45,816 nt of DNA from an uncultured Faecalibacterium sp. (GCA_944385995.1 CALWZL010000010.1:1-45816); one strand, 5' to 3'; counted from the stretch's first letter, positions 33,366 to 42,938 are shown. The notes: generated by a model from the sequence alone, not told the origin. Translations and numbers: made by a program.

Positions 33366-34775
33366 ATGCCGGAAGAACGCCGCCGCTCCCGCTATGGGAG
33401 CGAGCTGAATCTGGAGAGCCTGGGCATCCAGCCGCCCTACAGTATGCAGGCCGAGCAGAGCGTGCTGGGCGCAGTGCTGCTCAAGCCGGACGTTTTGACC
33501 GACCTGGTGGAAATCGTCCGCCCCGAGATGTTTTACGCATCCCAGAACGGCCGGATCTATTCCGAGATGATCCGTCTGTTCACCGGAGATCAGACCATTG
33601 ACTTTGTCACCCTGCTGGATGCAGTGGTGTCGGACAATATTTTTGCCAGCCCCGACGAGGCCAAGGTCTACCTGACCGGCCTGGCCGAGACGGTGCCCAG
33701 CATCTCCAACGTCAAGGCCTACGCCCAGATCGTCCAGGAGAAATACCTGGTTCGCCAGCTGATGGGGGTGGCCACCGACATTTTGCAGGACGCCGGCGAC
33801 GAGCCGGACGCCTCCCTGCTGCTGGAAAACGCCGAACAGCGGCTGTACGAGATCCGTTCCGGCCGGGATTCCAGCGCCTTGACCCCCTTGTCCTCCAGCA
33901 TGGTGGAAACCCTGACCAACCTGCAGAAGATCAGCGGCCCCGACGCCGACAAGTACAAGGGGATTCCCACCGGGTTCCGCCTGCTGGATACCGTCCTGAC
34001 CGGTCTGGGCCGGGGCGACCTGATTATCCTGGCGGCCCGGCCCGGCATGGGCAAGTCCAGCTTTGCCTTGAACATCGCCACCCGGGTGGCCATGAAACAG
34101 CACATCCCGGTGGCCATTTTCAGCCTGGAAATGACCAAGGAGCAGCTGACCAACCGCATTTTGTCGGCGGAGGCCGGCATTGACAGTCAGGCCTTCCGCA
34201 CCGGTGCCCTGACCGCCTCGGACTGGGAGTATCTGGCCCTGGCCACCGAAAAGCTCCACGATGCCCCCATTTATATGGATGACACCTCCTCCATCACCAT
34301 CACCGAGATGAAGGCCAAGATCCGCCGGATCAACCAGGACCCCAGCCGGCCCAACATCGGCCTGATTGTCATCGACTATCTCCAGCTGATGACCTCCGGG
34401 CTGCGGACCGAGAACCGGGTCCAGGAGATCAGCTCCATCACCCGAAACCTCAAGATCATGGCCAAGGAGATGAATGTCCCCATCATTGCCCTGAGCCAGC
34501 TGTCCCGTGCGGTGGAAAAACAGGGCAACAATTCCAGCCACCGCCCCCAGCTGTCCGACCTGCGGGATTCGGGTTCCATCGAGCAGGACGCCGACTGCGT
34601 TCTGTTCCTCTACCGCGACTCCTACTACGCCAGCCAGCAGCCCGACGGCGCAGAGGTGGACGCCGACACCGCCGAATGTATTGTAGCCAAAAACCGCCAT
34701 GGCGAGACCAGTACCGTCCCGCTGGGCTGGGATGGCGCACACACCCGGTTTATGGATGTGGATTTCCAGCACTGA
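33366..34775 (+). CDS. dnaB: Replicative DNA helicase DnaB
   Basis: This 469-residue hexameric helicase unwinds DNA at the replication fork. The N-terminal DnaB domain (about residues 25-125: PPYSMQAEQSVLGAVLLKPDV) is followed by the RecA-like C-domain. That domain holds Walker A ARPGMGKSS (Gly227-Ser231 region), Walker B LIVIDYLQLM, ALSQLSRAVE, and the DLRDSGSIEQDAD arginine-finger region. ATG 33366 follows AAAGGGGG. The tilS start lies one base after the dnaB stop, joining this gene to the tilS-hpt-ftsH group. A terminator lies upstream, and no separate promoter is evident. Confidence 0.97.
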   Translation: MPEERRRSRYGSELNLESLGIQPPYSMQAEQSVLGAVLLKPDVLTDLVEIVRPEMFYASQNGRIYSEMIRLFTGDQTIDFVTLLDAVVSDNIFASPDEAKVYLTGLAETVPSISNVKAYAQIVQEKYLVRQLMGVATDILQDAGDEPDASLLLENAEQRLYEIRSGRDSSALTPLSSSMVETLTNLQKISGPDADKYKGIPTGFRLLDTVLTGLGRGDLIILAARPGMGKSSFALNIATRVAMKQHIPVAIFSLEMTKEQLTNRILSAEAGIDSQAFRTGALTASDWEYLALATEKLHDAPIYMDDTSSITITEMKAKIRRINQDPSRPNIGLIVIDYLQLMTSGLRTENRVQEISSITRNLKIMAKEMNVPIIALSQLSRAVEKQGNNSSHRPQLSDLRDSGSIEQDADCVLFLYRDSYYASQQPDGAEVDADTAECIVAKNRHGETSTVPLGWDGAHTRFMDVDFQH

Positions 34776-34776
34776 T

Positions 34777-36249
34777 ATGAGTCAAACCGACGCCGTTCTT
34801 GAAGCAACACAAGCCCGGGTGCTTGCCTACTGTGGGCAGGCCGGGCTTTTTGTGCATGGACAGCGGGTGGCGGCGGCCGTTTCAGGGGGAGCGGACAGCA
34901 TGGCCCTGCTGCGGATTCTGCTGGCCCTGGCCCGGTCCCTGGAAATCACCGTCACCGCCTGCCATGTGAATCACCGGCTGCGGGGCGGATCAGCAGACGC
35001 CGACGAGGCATTTGTCCGGTCGGAATGTGCCCGGCTGGGGGTGCCCCTGCGGGTGTTCCGGGCGGGGGAGAAGGGTCTGCCCGATGCCTCGGGCGGGGAA
35101 GCGGGGGCCCGCGCCCTCCGCTATGCCTGCTTTGAGCGGCTTTGCCGGGAAGGGATAGACCGCATTGCCACGGCCCATACTGTTACAGATCAGGCGGAAA
35201 CCCTGCTGTTCCGGCTGGCCCGGGGAACCGGGCTCCACGGGGCCGGGGGCATCCGGCCGATGCGGGACTTCTATGTCCGCCCTCTGCTCTGTCTGACCCG
35301 GGCCGAGGTGGAATCCTATTGCATTGCCTGCGGCCAAAAGTGGGTCACCGATGAAACCAACCTGTCGGACGCCTATGCCCGCAACCGCCTCCGCCATGAT
35401 GCCCTGCCGGCCCTCCGGCAGGCCAACGCCGGCGCCGAGCGGAACCTGGCCCGCTTCTGTGAGAAAGTCGCCCAGGCCGACGCCTATTTTGCCCGGGCTG
35501 CCGGGACACTGCTGGCCCGGGCCGGACAGGTCCGGCCGGAAGATTGTCCCCCGGCGGTCCGCCGGGCACTGGAAGCGGGGGAGCCGGTCTGGCGGCTGGA
35601 CATTCTGCAAGAGGCTGACCCGCTGATTCTGGAGGCCGCCGCCCATGCTTTGGTGGCGCCCCACCGGGACCCGGAAGAACTGTATATCCGTCTTTTGTGC
35701 GATCTGGTCCAAAGGGGGTCCGGTGCGGTCCAGCTGCGGCCCGAGGTGCGGATGCGGGCGGGACAGGGCTTTTTCTGGCAGGAGGAGACCTGGCCTGTTC
35801 CGTCGGACGGACCCTTGCCGGCGGTGCCTTTCTGCCCCGAAAAACGGACTGCATATCCGATGGGGGGCGGCCTGTGGCTCTGTGTGCGGCTGTCGGAGGC
35901 GACTTTTCAAGAAAAAACACAGGTCGTTCACAAAAAAGACTTAAAAAATGTAGCGGATTATGCTAGAATAACCATGTTGCATCCTGCCCTTACCCTGCGC
36001 AGCCGCCTGCCGGGGGATGTCTACCGGCCCGCCGGCCGGAACATCACCAAACCCCTGCGCAAATGGATGAACGAGCAGGCCATTCCTCCCCAGCTGCGGG
36101 ACAGCCTGCCGGTGCTGGCGGATGGCAGCGAGGTGGTATGGGTCTGCGGTGCAGGCTTTGCGGAAGGCCTGGCCCCTCAGCAAGGGGACAGCGGCCTTGC
36201 CCTGTACCTGGAGATAGAAACCCGAAAGGGAGAACAGAGAGGACGTTGA
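34777..36249 (+). CDS. tilS: tRNA(Ile)-lysidine synthase
   Basis: This 490-residue PP-loop ATPase attaches lysine to C34 of tRNA-Ile(CAU), switching its identity from Met to Ile. The PP-loop is VSGGADS (residues 35-41). Family blocks follow: CHVNHRLRGGSADADEAFVR, ATAHTVTDQAETLLFRLARGTG and the DETNLSDAYARNRLRHDALP recognition region. The C-terminal TilS domain (SRLPGDVYRPAGRNITKPLRKWMNEQAIPP, in two strands) ends the protein. ATG 34777 is one base past the dnaB stop, so translation is probably coupled. hpt begins 3 nt downstream. Middle-domain sequence is GC-rich and Ala/Arg-biased but intact. Confidence 0.95.
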   Translation: MSQTDAVLEATQARVLAYCGQAGLFVHGQRVAAAVSGGADSMALLRILLALARSLEITVTACHVNHRLRGGSADADEAFVRSECARLGVPLRVFRAGEKGLPDASGGEAGARALRYACFERLCREGIDRIATAHTVTDQAETLLFRLARGTGLHGAGGIRPMRDFYVRPLLCLTRAEVESYCIACGQKWVTDETNLSDAYARNRLRHDALPALRQANAGAERNLARFCEKVAQADAYFARAAGTLLARAGQVRPEDCPPAVRRALEAGEPVWRLDILQEADPLILEAAAHALVAPHRDPEELYIRLLCDLVQRGSGAVQLRPEVRMRAGQGFFWQEETWPVPSDGPLPAVPFCPEKRTAYPMGGGLWLCVRLSEATFQEKTQVVHKKDLKNVADYARITMLHPALTLRSRLPGDVYRPAGRNITKPLRKWMNEQAIPPQLRDSLPVLADGSEVVWVCGAGFAEGLAPQQGDSGLALYLEIETRKGEQRGR

Positions 36250-36252
36250 GTC

Positions 36253-36804
36253 ATGGATATGCGCGATGACATTCAGACCGTTCTGGTCACCGAAGAACAG
36301 CTGAAGGCCAAGGTAGCTGATCTGGGAGCCCAGATCAGCCGGGACTATGCAGGCAAAGACCTGCTGCTGGTCTCCATCTTAAAAGGAGCGGTGGTCTTTA
36401 TGGCCGACCTGATGCGGGCCGTCACCATCCCCTGCAGCATTGATTTTATGGTGGTGTCCAGCTATGGCGGCACCAACACCGAGACCACCGGTCTGGTCAA
36501 GATTGTCAAGGACCTGGACGCCGATTTGAGCGGCCGGGATGTTTTGATTGTAGAGGACGTGCTGGACACCGGTGTGACCCTGTCCAACCTGGTGCCCATG
36601 CTCAAGATGCGCAACCCCAATTCGGTCCGCATTTGCGCCATTCTTGACAAGCCCGCCCGCCGCAAGACCAGCATCACGGCGGATTACCAGGGCTTTGAGG
36701 TGCCGGACGCCTTTGTGGTGGGCTATGGCCTGGATTACGACGAAAAATACCGCAACCTGCCCTTTGTGGGCATTTTGAAGCCGGAGATCTACGGGGGCGA
36801 ATAA
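36253..36804 (+). CDS. hpt: Hypoxanthine(-guanine) phosphoribosyltransferase
   Basis: This 183-residue salvage enzyme joins hypoxanthine or guanine to PRPP to give IMP or GMP. It has the PRPP-binding motif VLIVEDVLDTGVTLS, the SILKGAVVFMADL loop, the SSYGG flexible loop and the C-terminal FVVGYGLDYDEKYRNLPFVG purine site. ATG 36253 lies after GAGAGGA; ATG 36259 is an alternative. It sits between tilS (3 nt) and ftsH (48 nt), the conserved order known from Bacillus and other Firmicutes. Confidence 0.97.
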   Translation: MDMRDDIQTVLVTEEQLKAKVADLGAQISRDYAGKDLLLVSILKGAVVFMADLMRAVTIPCSIDFMVVSSYGGTNTETTGLVKIVKDLDADLSGRDVLIVEDVLDTGVTLSNLVPMLKMRNPNSVRICAILDKPARRKTSITADYQGFEVPDAFVVGYGLDYDEKYRNLPFVGILKPEIYGGE

Positions 36805-36852
36805 CCCCAGGGCGGCCGGCAATATCACCCGATGGGATAGAATGGGAGTTGA

Positions 36853-39036
36853 TTGTTTTTGCAGCAGAAAAGACCGCACCTGAACCCGCTGATCCTGGCG
36901 CTGGCGCTGGCCGCCGTGCTGATGATCTGGTCGGTGTTCACCACCTCCAACAGCACGACCGGTTCCACCATGAGCTATTCAACGGTGGTGCATTATTTTG
37001 AACATTTGCAGGTGACCTCCTTTACCCTGGACCGGAACACCAGTGTCATCACCATGACCATCAAGGAGGGGGATTTGCCCCTGCCCGGTGCCACCGATTC
37101 GACCAGCACGGCCCCGTCCGGCGGCCTGATGTCGGGCCTGTTCGGGTCGGGCAGCTCCTCCGGCGACACGGTGGAGAAAAATGCCGACGGCACGGTGACC
37201 GTCCGGTATCAGCTGCCCTATGCAGCCCTCTTTGTCAATGAGGTCCAGACCTATATTGAGGCCTACGACGCGGCCAACCCCGACGCACCGATGGAGTATG
37301 ACTACACCGCGCTGCGGGAATCGGTGCCCTGGATGGAAATCTTCTTCTATCTGGCCATGCTGGGCTGCACCGGGTTCATTCTGTTCTCGATGCTGCGGGG
37401 CGGCGCCGGCGGCGGCAACGTCATGAACGTGGGCCGCGCCCGGGTCAAGGATGAGTCCACCAACCAAAAGACCGCCACCTTTGCCGATGTGGCCGGTGAG
37501 GACGAGGAAAAGGAAGAGCTGAAGGAAGTCGTGGAGTTCCTCAAGAGTCCCGAGAAGTTCAATTCTCTGGGCGCCCGGATTCCCCATGGCGTCCTGCTGG
37601 TGGGCCCTCCGGGCACCGGTAAAACCCTGCTGGCCCGGGCCTGTGCCGGTGAAGCAGGGGTGCCGTTCTATTCGATTTCCGGCTCGGACTTTGTGGAGAT
37701 GTACGTCGGCGTGGGCGCTTCCCGTGTCCGCGATCTGTTCGACAAGGCCAAGAAAACCATGCCCTGCATCATCTTCATCGATGAGATCGACGCCGTGGGC
37801 CGTCAGCGCGGCGCCGGTCTGGGCGGCGGCCACGATGAGCGCGAGCAGACCCTGAACCAGCTGCTGGTGGAGATGGACGGCTTTGAGGCCAACGACGGCA
37901 TCATTGTGATGGCCGCCACCAACCGCGCCGACATCCTGGATAAGGCCCTGCTGCGTCCCGGCCGTTTTGACCGTCAGGTCTATGTGGGCCTGCCCGATGT
38001 CAAGGGCCGCGAGGAAATCCTCAAGGTCCACACCCGCAAGAAGCCTCTGGCCCCCGATGTCTCCCTGAAGGTGATCGCCCAGCGGACCGCAGGCTTTGCC
38101 GGCGCAGACCTGGAGAACCTGGTCAACGAGGCGGCTCTGCTGGCTGCCCGGCGCAACCGCAAGGCCATTACCATGGAGGACATTGAGGAAGCGTCCATGA
38201 AGGTGATGGCCGGCCCCGAGAAGAAGAGCCGTGTGGTCACCCCCGAGGAGAAGAAACTCACCGCTTACCATGAGGCGGGCCACGCGGTGGCGGGCTTCTA
38301 CTGCAAGCACCACCCCCGCGTCCATGAGATCACCATCATTCCCCGCGGCCAGGCGGGCGGCTACACCATGTATCTGCCCGAAAAGGACCGCTCCTATGTG
38401 ACCAGGGGCGAAATGTTTGAGGATATCGTCTCCAGCCTGGGCGGCCGTGTGGCCGAACAGCTGATTCTGGACGATATTTCCACCGGTGCGTCCAATGACC
38501 TGCAGCAGGCCACCAACATTGCCCGCCAGATGATTACCCGGTATGGTTTCTCGGAGCGGCTGGGCCCTGTGGTCTATGGCACCTCCCAGGAGGAGACCTT
38601 CCTGGGCCGGGACTTCGGCCAGGGCAAGGGCTACAGTGAGACCACTGCGGCCGAGATTGACAGCGAGATTCGGGATATCATCGATGAGGCCTACGAGACC
38701 TGCCGCCGGACCCTGACCGAGCACATCGATCAGCTCCACGCCCTGGCCCAGGCCCTGATTGAGCGCGAGAAGCTGAACGAGGCCGAATTCAACGCCATTA
38801 TGCGGGGCGAGAAGCTGCCGCCGCGGAAGGATGACGATGCTCCCGCCCAGCCGGCAGCACCTGCGGCTCCGGTTCAGGAGACGCCGGCACCGGCTCCCGA
38901 GGCCCCTGCTGTGGAGATGCCCCCTGTAGAGGATGAGGCCCCCTCCGGGGACGTGGATGTGCCCGCTGCGGAGGAACCGCATTCTCCGGCCCCCGAGGCT
39001 GACGCCGACCCGGATCAAAAGCCGGAGCAGCCGTGA
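36853..39036 (+). CDS. ftsH: ATP-dependent zinc metalloprotease FtsH
   Basis: This 727-residue membrane-anchored AAA+ protease degrades misassembled membrane proteins and regulators. TM1 is at about residues 12-30 and TM2 near 160-182. The external domain between them holds a Ser/Thr/Gly-rich insertion (about 80-105). The AAA module has Walker A GPPGTGKT (251-258), Walker [13 protein letters not shown] and the second region of homology. The zinc site is HEAGH (His473), with an Asp ligand downstream. An 80-residue Pro/Ala/Glu-rich tail follows and is longer than usual. The start is a TTG at 36853 (TTG 36859 is also possible) after GGGAG. A small gene pair of tail-anchored proteins follows 34 nt later. 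Confidence 0.96.
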   Translation: MFLQQKRPHLNPLILALALAAVLMIWSVFTTSNSTTGSTMSYSTVVHYFEHLQVTSFTLDRNTSVITMTIKEGDLPLPGATDSTSTAPSGGLMSGLFGSGSSSGDTVEKNADGTVTVRYQLPYAALFVNEVQTYIEAYDAANPDAPMEYDYTALRESVPWMEIFFYLAMLGCTGFILFSMLRGGAGGGNVMNVGRARVKDESTNQKTATFADVAGEDEEKEELKEVVEFLKSPEKFNSLGARIPHGVLLVGPPGTGKTLLARACAGEAGVPFYSISGSDFVEMYVGVGASRVRDLFDKAKKTMPCIIFIDEIDAVGRQRGAGLGGGHDEREQTLNQLLVEMDGFEANDGIIVMAATNRADILDKALLRPGRFDRQVYVGLPDVKGREEILKVHTRKKPLAPDVSLKVIAQRTAGFAGADLENLVNEAALLAARRNRKAITMEDIEEASMKVMAGPEKKSRVVTPEEKKLTAYHEAGHAVAGFYCKHHPRVHEITIIPRGQAGGYTMYLPEKDRSYVTRGEMFEDIVSSLGGRVAEQLILDDISTGASNDLQQATNIARQMITRYGFSERLGPVVYGTSQEETFLGRDFGQGKGYSETTAAEIDSEIRDIIDEAYETCRRTLTEHIDQLHALAQALIEREKLNEAEFNAIMRGEKLPPRKDDDAPAQPAAPAAPVQETPAPAPEAPAVEMPPVEDEAPSGDVDVPAAEEPHSPAPEADADPDQKPEQP

Positions 39037-39070
39037 GCCTGAACCAGCAAACAGCGAAGGAGTGAGTATA

Positions 39071-40156
39071 GTGGAGGAAAGTTTTGACCCGATTGCCCAA
39101 ACCAGAGCCAATTATTACACCCCCGGCAGCCCGGTCCAGTTTGTCCGGGTCGAGCTTCTGAAAGGCAGTGTCAGCGGAGACCGGGCGGTCTGTCTGACCT
39201 TCAAGAACATTTCCCGGGTGAACCTGACTGCCCTGGAGATCAGCTTCAAGTGCAAGACCACCGGCGGCGAGGTCCTCTGTGAGGATGAATTTGAGTACCG
39301 CGACCTGGACATCAAGCCCGGCGAGCTGTTCGGCATGGATGATGCAGTGTTCATCACCCAGAAACCCATCGTCAGCGTGGATGTAGTCCTGCGGAACGTC
39401 TACAACGGCAAACGGGTGGTCCGGCTGGACAACATCAAGCGGGTCCGGTTGCCAGCGCCCCGTGCGCTGCCGGATGACCTGGCCGCAGCTCTGGAAGAGC
39501 GGATGGGCCGCAAGGGAATGCGTTACGTTCCCCAGGTGCTGGACTGTGGCTGGTACTGCGCCTGCGGTGCCTTCCATCCCAAGGAAGAGGATACCGTCTA
39601 TTGCAGTGAGTGCGGATCAGACCGGATTTTGCTGCAAAATGCCCTGAATACCCTGATGCAGCCCGAGCAGGAGGCAGAGCCGGAAGACCTGCCGCCCCAG
39701 GAGGATGAGGGCGCCACCATGGTGGCGCCTGCATCGGCTCCCGCAGTTCCAGAGGAAGAAGAGACAGAGCCCACCCGGATTGCCGGTGAGCCGGTGGAGG
39801 CAGGCGGGACCCGCGCTTTTGAGCCGGTCCAGTCTGCCCGCCGTGAGACGGCGCCCCGGGCCAGCCAGGAAACCCGGCTGTTTACCCAGCCCAGTGAGCC
39901 GCCTGTCAGCTCCCGCCGGAGAGAGGCCGAGCCGGAGGAGGAAGAGCAGGAAGCCACCCGCCCCGTCCGTGGGTCGGACCGCTGGAAAGAACAGCCCGCC
40001 CGCCATACCCGTTCCGCTTCGGCCCAGGACGAGGAGGACGAGGACGACCGCGACCCGGTAGCGGAGAACATTGTCCGCTGGGTGCCGCCGCTGACAGCCC
40101 TGATCTGCGCGGGAATCGCGCTGTATGGCTTTGTGTATTACCAGTTCTTTTTGTGA
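39071..40156 (+). CDS. Tail-anchored zinc-ribbon protein of unknown function
   Basis: I do not recognise this 361-residue protein as a named family. Residues 1-135 look like a beta-rich domain (VRVELLKGSVSGDRAVCLTFKNIS, FGMDDAVFITQKPIVSVDVVL, in separate strands). A zinc ribbon follows near 160-180 (CACGAF with YCSECGS). Then comes a long, charged, probably disordered region of Glu/Pro/Arg (about 195-335). A single C-terminal membrane helix ends it (about 338-358: PPLTALICAGIALYGFVYY). It is therefore probably cytosolic and tail-anchored. GTG 39071 is preferred because AAGGAG lies 8 nt upstream; GTG 39062 overlaps that box. It lies directly after ftsH and may share its transcript. Confidence 0.8.
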   Translation: MEESFDPIAQTRANYYTPGSPVQFVRVELLKGSVSGDRAVCLTFKNISRVNLTALEISFKCKTTGGEVLCEDEFEYRDLDIKPGELFGMDDAVFITQKPIVSVDVVLRNVYNGKRVVRLDNIKRVRLPAPRALPDDLAAALEERMGRKGMRYVPQVLDCGWYCACGAFHPKEEDTVYCSECGSDRILLQNALNTLMQPEQEAEPEDLPPQEDEGATMVAPASAPAVPEEEETEPTRIAGEPVEAGGTRAFEPVQSARRETAPRASQETRLFTQPSEPPVSSRRREAEPEEEEQEATRPVRGSDRWKEQPARHTRSASAQDEEDEDDRDPVAENIVRWVPPLTALICAGIALYGFVYYQFFL

Positions 40157-40168
40157 TACAGCCCGCAA

Positions 40169-40202
40169 GGGGGAGCGCATGTTGGCCGCTCCCCCTGTTT
40201 TG
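40169..40202 (+). terminator. Terminator after the zinc-ribbon gene
   Basis: A 9-bp stem, GGGGGAGCG with CGCTCCCCC and a 9-nt loop, is followed by TGTTTT. The U-tract is weak, so it is probably partial. Confidence 0.6.
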
Positions 40203-40243
40203 GGTTGAGGGAAGTGGAAGAAACGGGAAGGGGGAGGAAGAGC

Positions 40244-41134
40244 ATGCCCGAAGAATACTTACAGGCCGCCTTTGAAATCAAGGCCTCCTGCGACGAAATC
40301 AGCCGGCGGATTTTGCGCTGGCACTGGGACAATCAGCCCGGCGCGCACAGCTTTGATTCCCTTTTGGAACATCTGGAGCGCCGCCAGGAGGAGAGTCCCA
40401 CCTATTACGGCCATATGCCCGACATCGGACGAAAGACCAGCTGGCAGCAGCTGGACACCACCCTCTGTATGCGGGTTTTGCTGGACCCTGAGAACGACGC
40501 CTCCCAGCCGCTGGACCTGCTGGGAAACACGGCCCATCCCGGTGCGGCCCGCCGCGCCTGCAATGCGGTGCGGATGGCCCGCAACGAAGCAGCCCACGCG
40601 GCCGACCGCGCCAGCGGAGGCCGTGCGGCGATTCTGTTTGACGAGGCGGTGGAATGCGTTGAGGAAGCCTATGCCGGCACCGCGTTCAGTGAAAAGGAGC
40701 TGGCCAAGTACTATGAGCTCTCCAATACCTATCTCCGCCGGTGCGGGGTAGGGGGCAAGGCTTCGGCCCAGCAGAAAGAGACGGCGGCTGCCGGAGGGGA
40801 GGAAGCTGCCCCCGAAGTACATGTATATCCCACGGGTGCAGCCCGTCAAAAGGCGGCCGCGGCCCGAGAAAAGGGCGCTTCGTCGGGAAAAACCAGCAAA
40901 GCCGCCAGCGCGTCGGCCCCGAAAAAACGGTCGTCGGGCAAGTCGTCGGGCAGTGCCTCCCGCAAGACGGGACAGAGCGGCTCCCGCGGCAGCGGAAAAG
41001 GCCGGGGCCGTCCTCCGGGCCGGACAAAAAAGAGCCGGGAACCCGGCAGTCAGGCAGCTTTGGCTTTGGCGGTGGCGGCGCTGGTGATCGGCTTGATTCT
41101 GCGTGCCGCCGGCATGGGACTTTGGATTTTTTGA
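40244..41134 (+). CDS. Tail-anchored protein with HEPN-like R-x4-H motif, function unknown
   Basis: This is a 296-residue protein in three parts. The N-terminal helical domain (1-150) contains LLGNTAHPGAARRACNAVR and then MARNEAAHAADR. RNEAAH (Arg113-His118) matches the R-N-x-x-x-H catalytic signature of HEPN ribonucleases, set in a helix as in that fold. A long basic Ser/Lys/Gly/Arg-rich linker follows (about 190-270: KKRSSGKSSG, GKGRGRPPGRTKK) and could bind nucleic acid. A C-terminal membrane helix closes the protein (about 272-292). No MNT partner or antitoxin is adjacent. ATG 40244 follows GGGGGAGGA. The HEPN call is inference from the motif and predicted helices; a structural role is equally possible. 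Confidence 0.7.
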   Translation: MPEEYLQAAFEIKASCDEISRRILRWHWDNQPGAHSFDSLLEHLERRQEESPTYYGHMPDIGRKTSWQQLDTTLCMRVLLDPENDASQPLDLLGNTAHPGAARRACNAVRMARNEAAHAADRASGGRAAILFDEAVECVEEAYAGTAFSEKELAKYYELSNTYLRRCGVGGKASAQQKETAAAGGEEAAPEVHVYPTGAARQKAAAAREKGASSGKTSKAASASAPKKRSSGKSSGSASRKTGQSGSRGSGKGRGRPPGRTKKSREPGSQAALALAVAALVIGLILRAAGMGLWIF

Positions 41135-41163
41135 AGCTACAGCGGAAAGGGGAAAGAGGCAGG

Positions 41164-42009
41164 ATGGAAAAGCGACTGATTTTTCTGGATATTGATGGGA
41201 CCCTGATCGAGCCGGGCCGGATGGAACCGCCGGCCAGCGCGGTGGATGCGGTGCGCAAGGCCCGCGCCAACGGCCACAAGGTCTTTCTGTGCACCGGCCG
41301 CAACTATAAGATGACGGCCCCGGTGCTCCACTATGGTTTTGACGGCTATGTGTCCAGCGCCGGCGGCTATGTGGTCTGCGGGGACCAGGTGATTTTTGAT
41401 TGTCCCATGGAAAAGGCACAGAGCGACGGCCTGCGGGCCATTCTGGAGGCCAACGGTGTGGAGTGCACCCTGGAAGCCCGGGACGCCACCTTTGGCGGGA
41501 CGCAGATGATGGAGCGTCTGTCTGCCTATCAGAAGTCCCGGCCCGGCAGCCTGAACAGTGAGTTGGAGCGGTGGCGGCAGGCCTTTGCAGATGGGATGCT
41601 GGTCCGTCCCCTGAGCGAATACCAGGGCCAGCCCATCTATAAGATCTGTTACATCGCAGAAAATGCCGAGGCGCTGGCGCCGGCCAAGGCGGCCTATGGA
41701 GATCAGTTTGTGTTCTGCGAACAGACCACCTTCAGCCGTGGCCCGGGGGTCATCAACGGCGAACTCATCAACCGCAAGTTCAACAAAGGAGAGGGCATCC
41801 GCCGGATCTGCGATCATCTGGGAATGACCCTGGCATCGGTGGTGGCCTTCGGAGACAGCGAAAACGATCTGGAGATGACCGATGTGGCCGGCATCAGCTA
41901 CTGCATGGCCAATGGCTCCGACGCCCTGAAAGCCCGCTGTGACCGGATCTGTCCCGCGGTGACCGAGGACGGCATTGCCCGGGCCTTCGGCGAACTGGGC
42001 TTGATCTGA
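41164..42009 (+). CDS. Cof-type HAD-IIB family hydrolase
   Basis: This 281-residue phosphatase of the Cof subfamily probably acts on sugar phosphates or similar small metabolites. HAD motifs are I FLDIDGTLIEP (nucleophile Asp), II FLCTGRNY, III the Lys in the INRKFNKGEGI block, and IV VVAFGDSENDLEM. A C2B cap domain lies between motifs II and III. ATG 41164 follows GAGGCAGG; the frame is open far upstream, but the HAD domain begins here. It is the last gene of the long plus-strand run and ends at a strong terminator. Confidence 0.93.
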   Translation: MEKRLIFLDIDGTLIEPGRMEPPASAVDAVRKARANGHKVFLCTGRNYKMTAPVLHYGFDGYVSSAGGYVVCGDQVIFDCPMEKAQSDGLRAILEANGVECTLEARDATFGGTQMMERLSAYQKSRPGSLNSELERWRQAFADGMLVRPLSEYQGQPIYKICYIAENAEALAPAKAAYGDQFVFCEQTTFSRGPGVINGELINRKFNKGEGIRRICDHLGMTLASVVAFGDSENDLEMTDVAGISYCMANGSDALKARCDRICPAVTEDGIARAFGELGLI

Positions 42010-42022
42010 GGTTCCGATCATC

Positions 42023-42054
42023 AAAAAAGCGCAGCCAAACGGCTGCGCTTTTTT
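42023..42054. terminator. Bidirectional terminator between HAD gene and rRNA methyltransferase
   Basis: GCGCAGCC, loop AAAC, GGCTGCGC is flanked by AAAAAA upstream and TTTTTT downstream, symmetric for both strands. Confidence 0.9.
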
Positions 42055-42082
42055 GTGTCTGTCTGTTTTGTGGTGTGGCCTG

Positions 42083-42913
42083 TCAGTCCCGGGCCCGCAG
42101 CTGCCAGAAAGCCACGGCGCTGGCGGCGGCCACATTCAGGGAGTCGACGCCGTGGGACATGGGAATTTTGACGGTGTAGTCGCACCGGGCAATGGTGGCC
42201 GGGGAAAGGCCGTCCCCCTCGGTGCCCAGAATCAGGGCCAGACGGTCCTCGGCCATCAGGTCCGGGTCGTCAATGGACACCGAGCGGTCGCTGAGGGCCA
42301 GGGCGGCGGTCTTGAATCCCAGGTTGTGGAGCTGAGCCAGGCCGGCTTCCGGCCAGTCAGCGGGAACAGCGCCGATCTGGGTCCAGGGTACCTGGAACAC
42401 CGTTCCCATACTGACCCGCACCGCCCGGCGGCAGAGGGGATCGCAGCAGGAGGGGGTCACCAGAACCGCATCGATGTGAAGGGCGGCCGCCGAGCGGAAG
42501 ATGGCCCCCACGTTGGTGGAGTCCACAATGTTTTCCAGGACGGCCACCCGGCGCGCTCCCTGGCAGAGGGTTTCCACGTCGGGCAGAACCGGCCGGTGGA
42601 AGGCAGCCAGGACCCCGCGGGTCAGCTGGTAGCCGGTGAGGGCGGTGAGCACCTCCCGGTCGGCGGTATAGACCGGCACATCGCCGCTCCGGGCCAGCAC
42701 TTCCTGGGCGGGGCCGTCGATTTTCCGGCGCTCCATCAAAAAAGACAGGGGCTGATACCCCGCATCCAGGGCCCGGTCGATGACCTTGGGGCTCTCGGCG
42801 ATGAACACCCCTTTTTCGGGTTCCAGACGGTTGCGGAGCTGGTTTTCGGTCAGCCGGGCAAACACGTCCAGGGCGGGGTCCTGCAAATCGGTGATTTCAA
42901 TGATGGTGGGCAT
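42083..42913 (-). CDS. SpoU/TrmH family RNA 2'-O-methyltransferase
   Basis: This SPOUT methyltransferase of 276 residues should methylate the ribose of tRNA or rRNA with S-adenosylmethionine. A substrate-binding N-domain (residues 1-110: LRNRLEPEKGVFIAESPKVI) precedes the knotted catalytic domain. That domain has motif 1 ENIVDSTNVGAIFRSAAAL, motif 2 LALILGTEGDGLS and motif 3 IPMSHGVDSLNVAAASAVA. ATG 42913 follows AAGGAG. It is 25 nt downstream of the XpaC-like gene on the same strand. The target nucleotide cannot be assigned. Confidence 0.93.
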   Translation of the reverse strand: MPTIIEITDLQDPALDVFARLTENQLRNRLEPEKGVFIAESPKVIDRALDAGYQPLSFLMERRKIDGPAQEVLARSGDVPVYTADREVLTALTGYQLTRGVLAAFHRPVLPDVETLCQGARRVAVLENIVDSTNVGAIFRSAAALHIDAVLVTPSCCDPLCRRAVRVSMGTVFQVPWTQIGAVPADWPEAGLAQLHNLGFKTAALALSDRSVSIDDPDLMAEDRLALILGTEGDGLSPATIARCDYTVKIPMSHGVDSLNVAAASAVAFWQLRARD

Positions 42914-42938
42914 GATTTCTCCTTCCCAATCGGGCTGG

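Noticed and set aside
40244-41134. Toxin-antitoxin module based on the HEPN-like protein
   Set aside because: No MNT nucleotidyltransferase or small antitoxin gene is adjacent; the neighbours are a zinc-ribbon protein and a HAD phosphatase.
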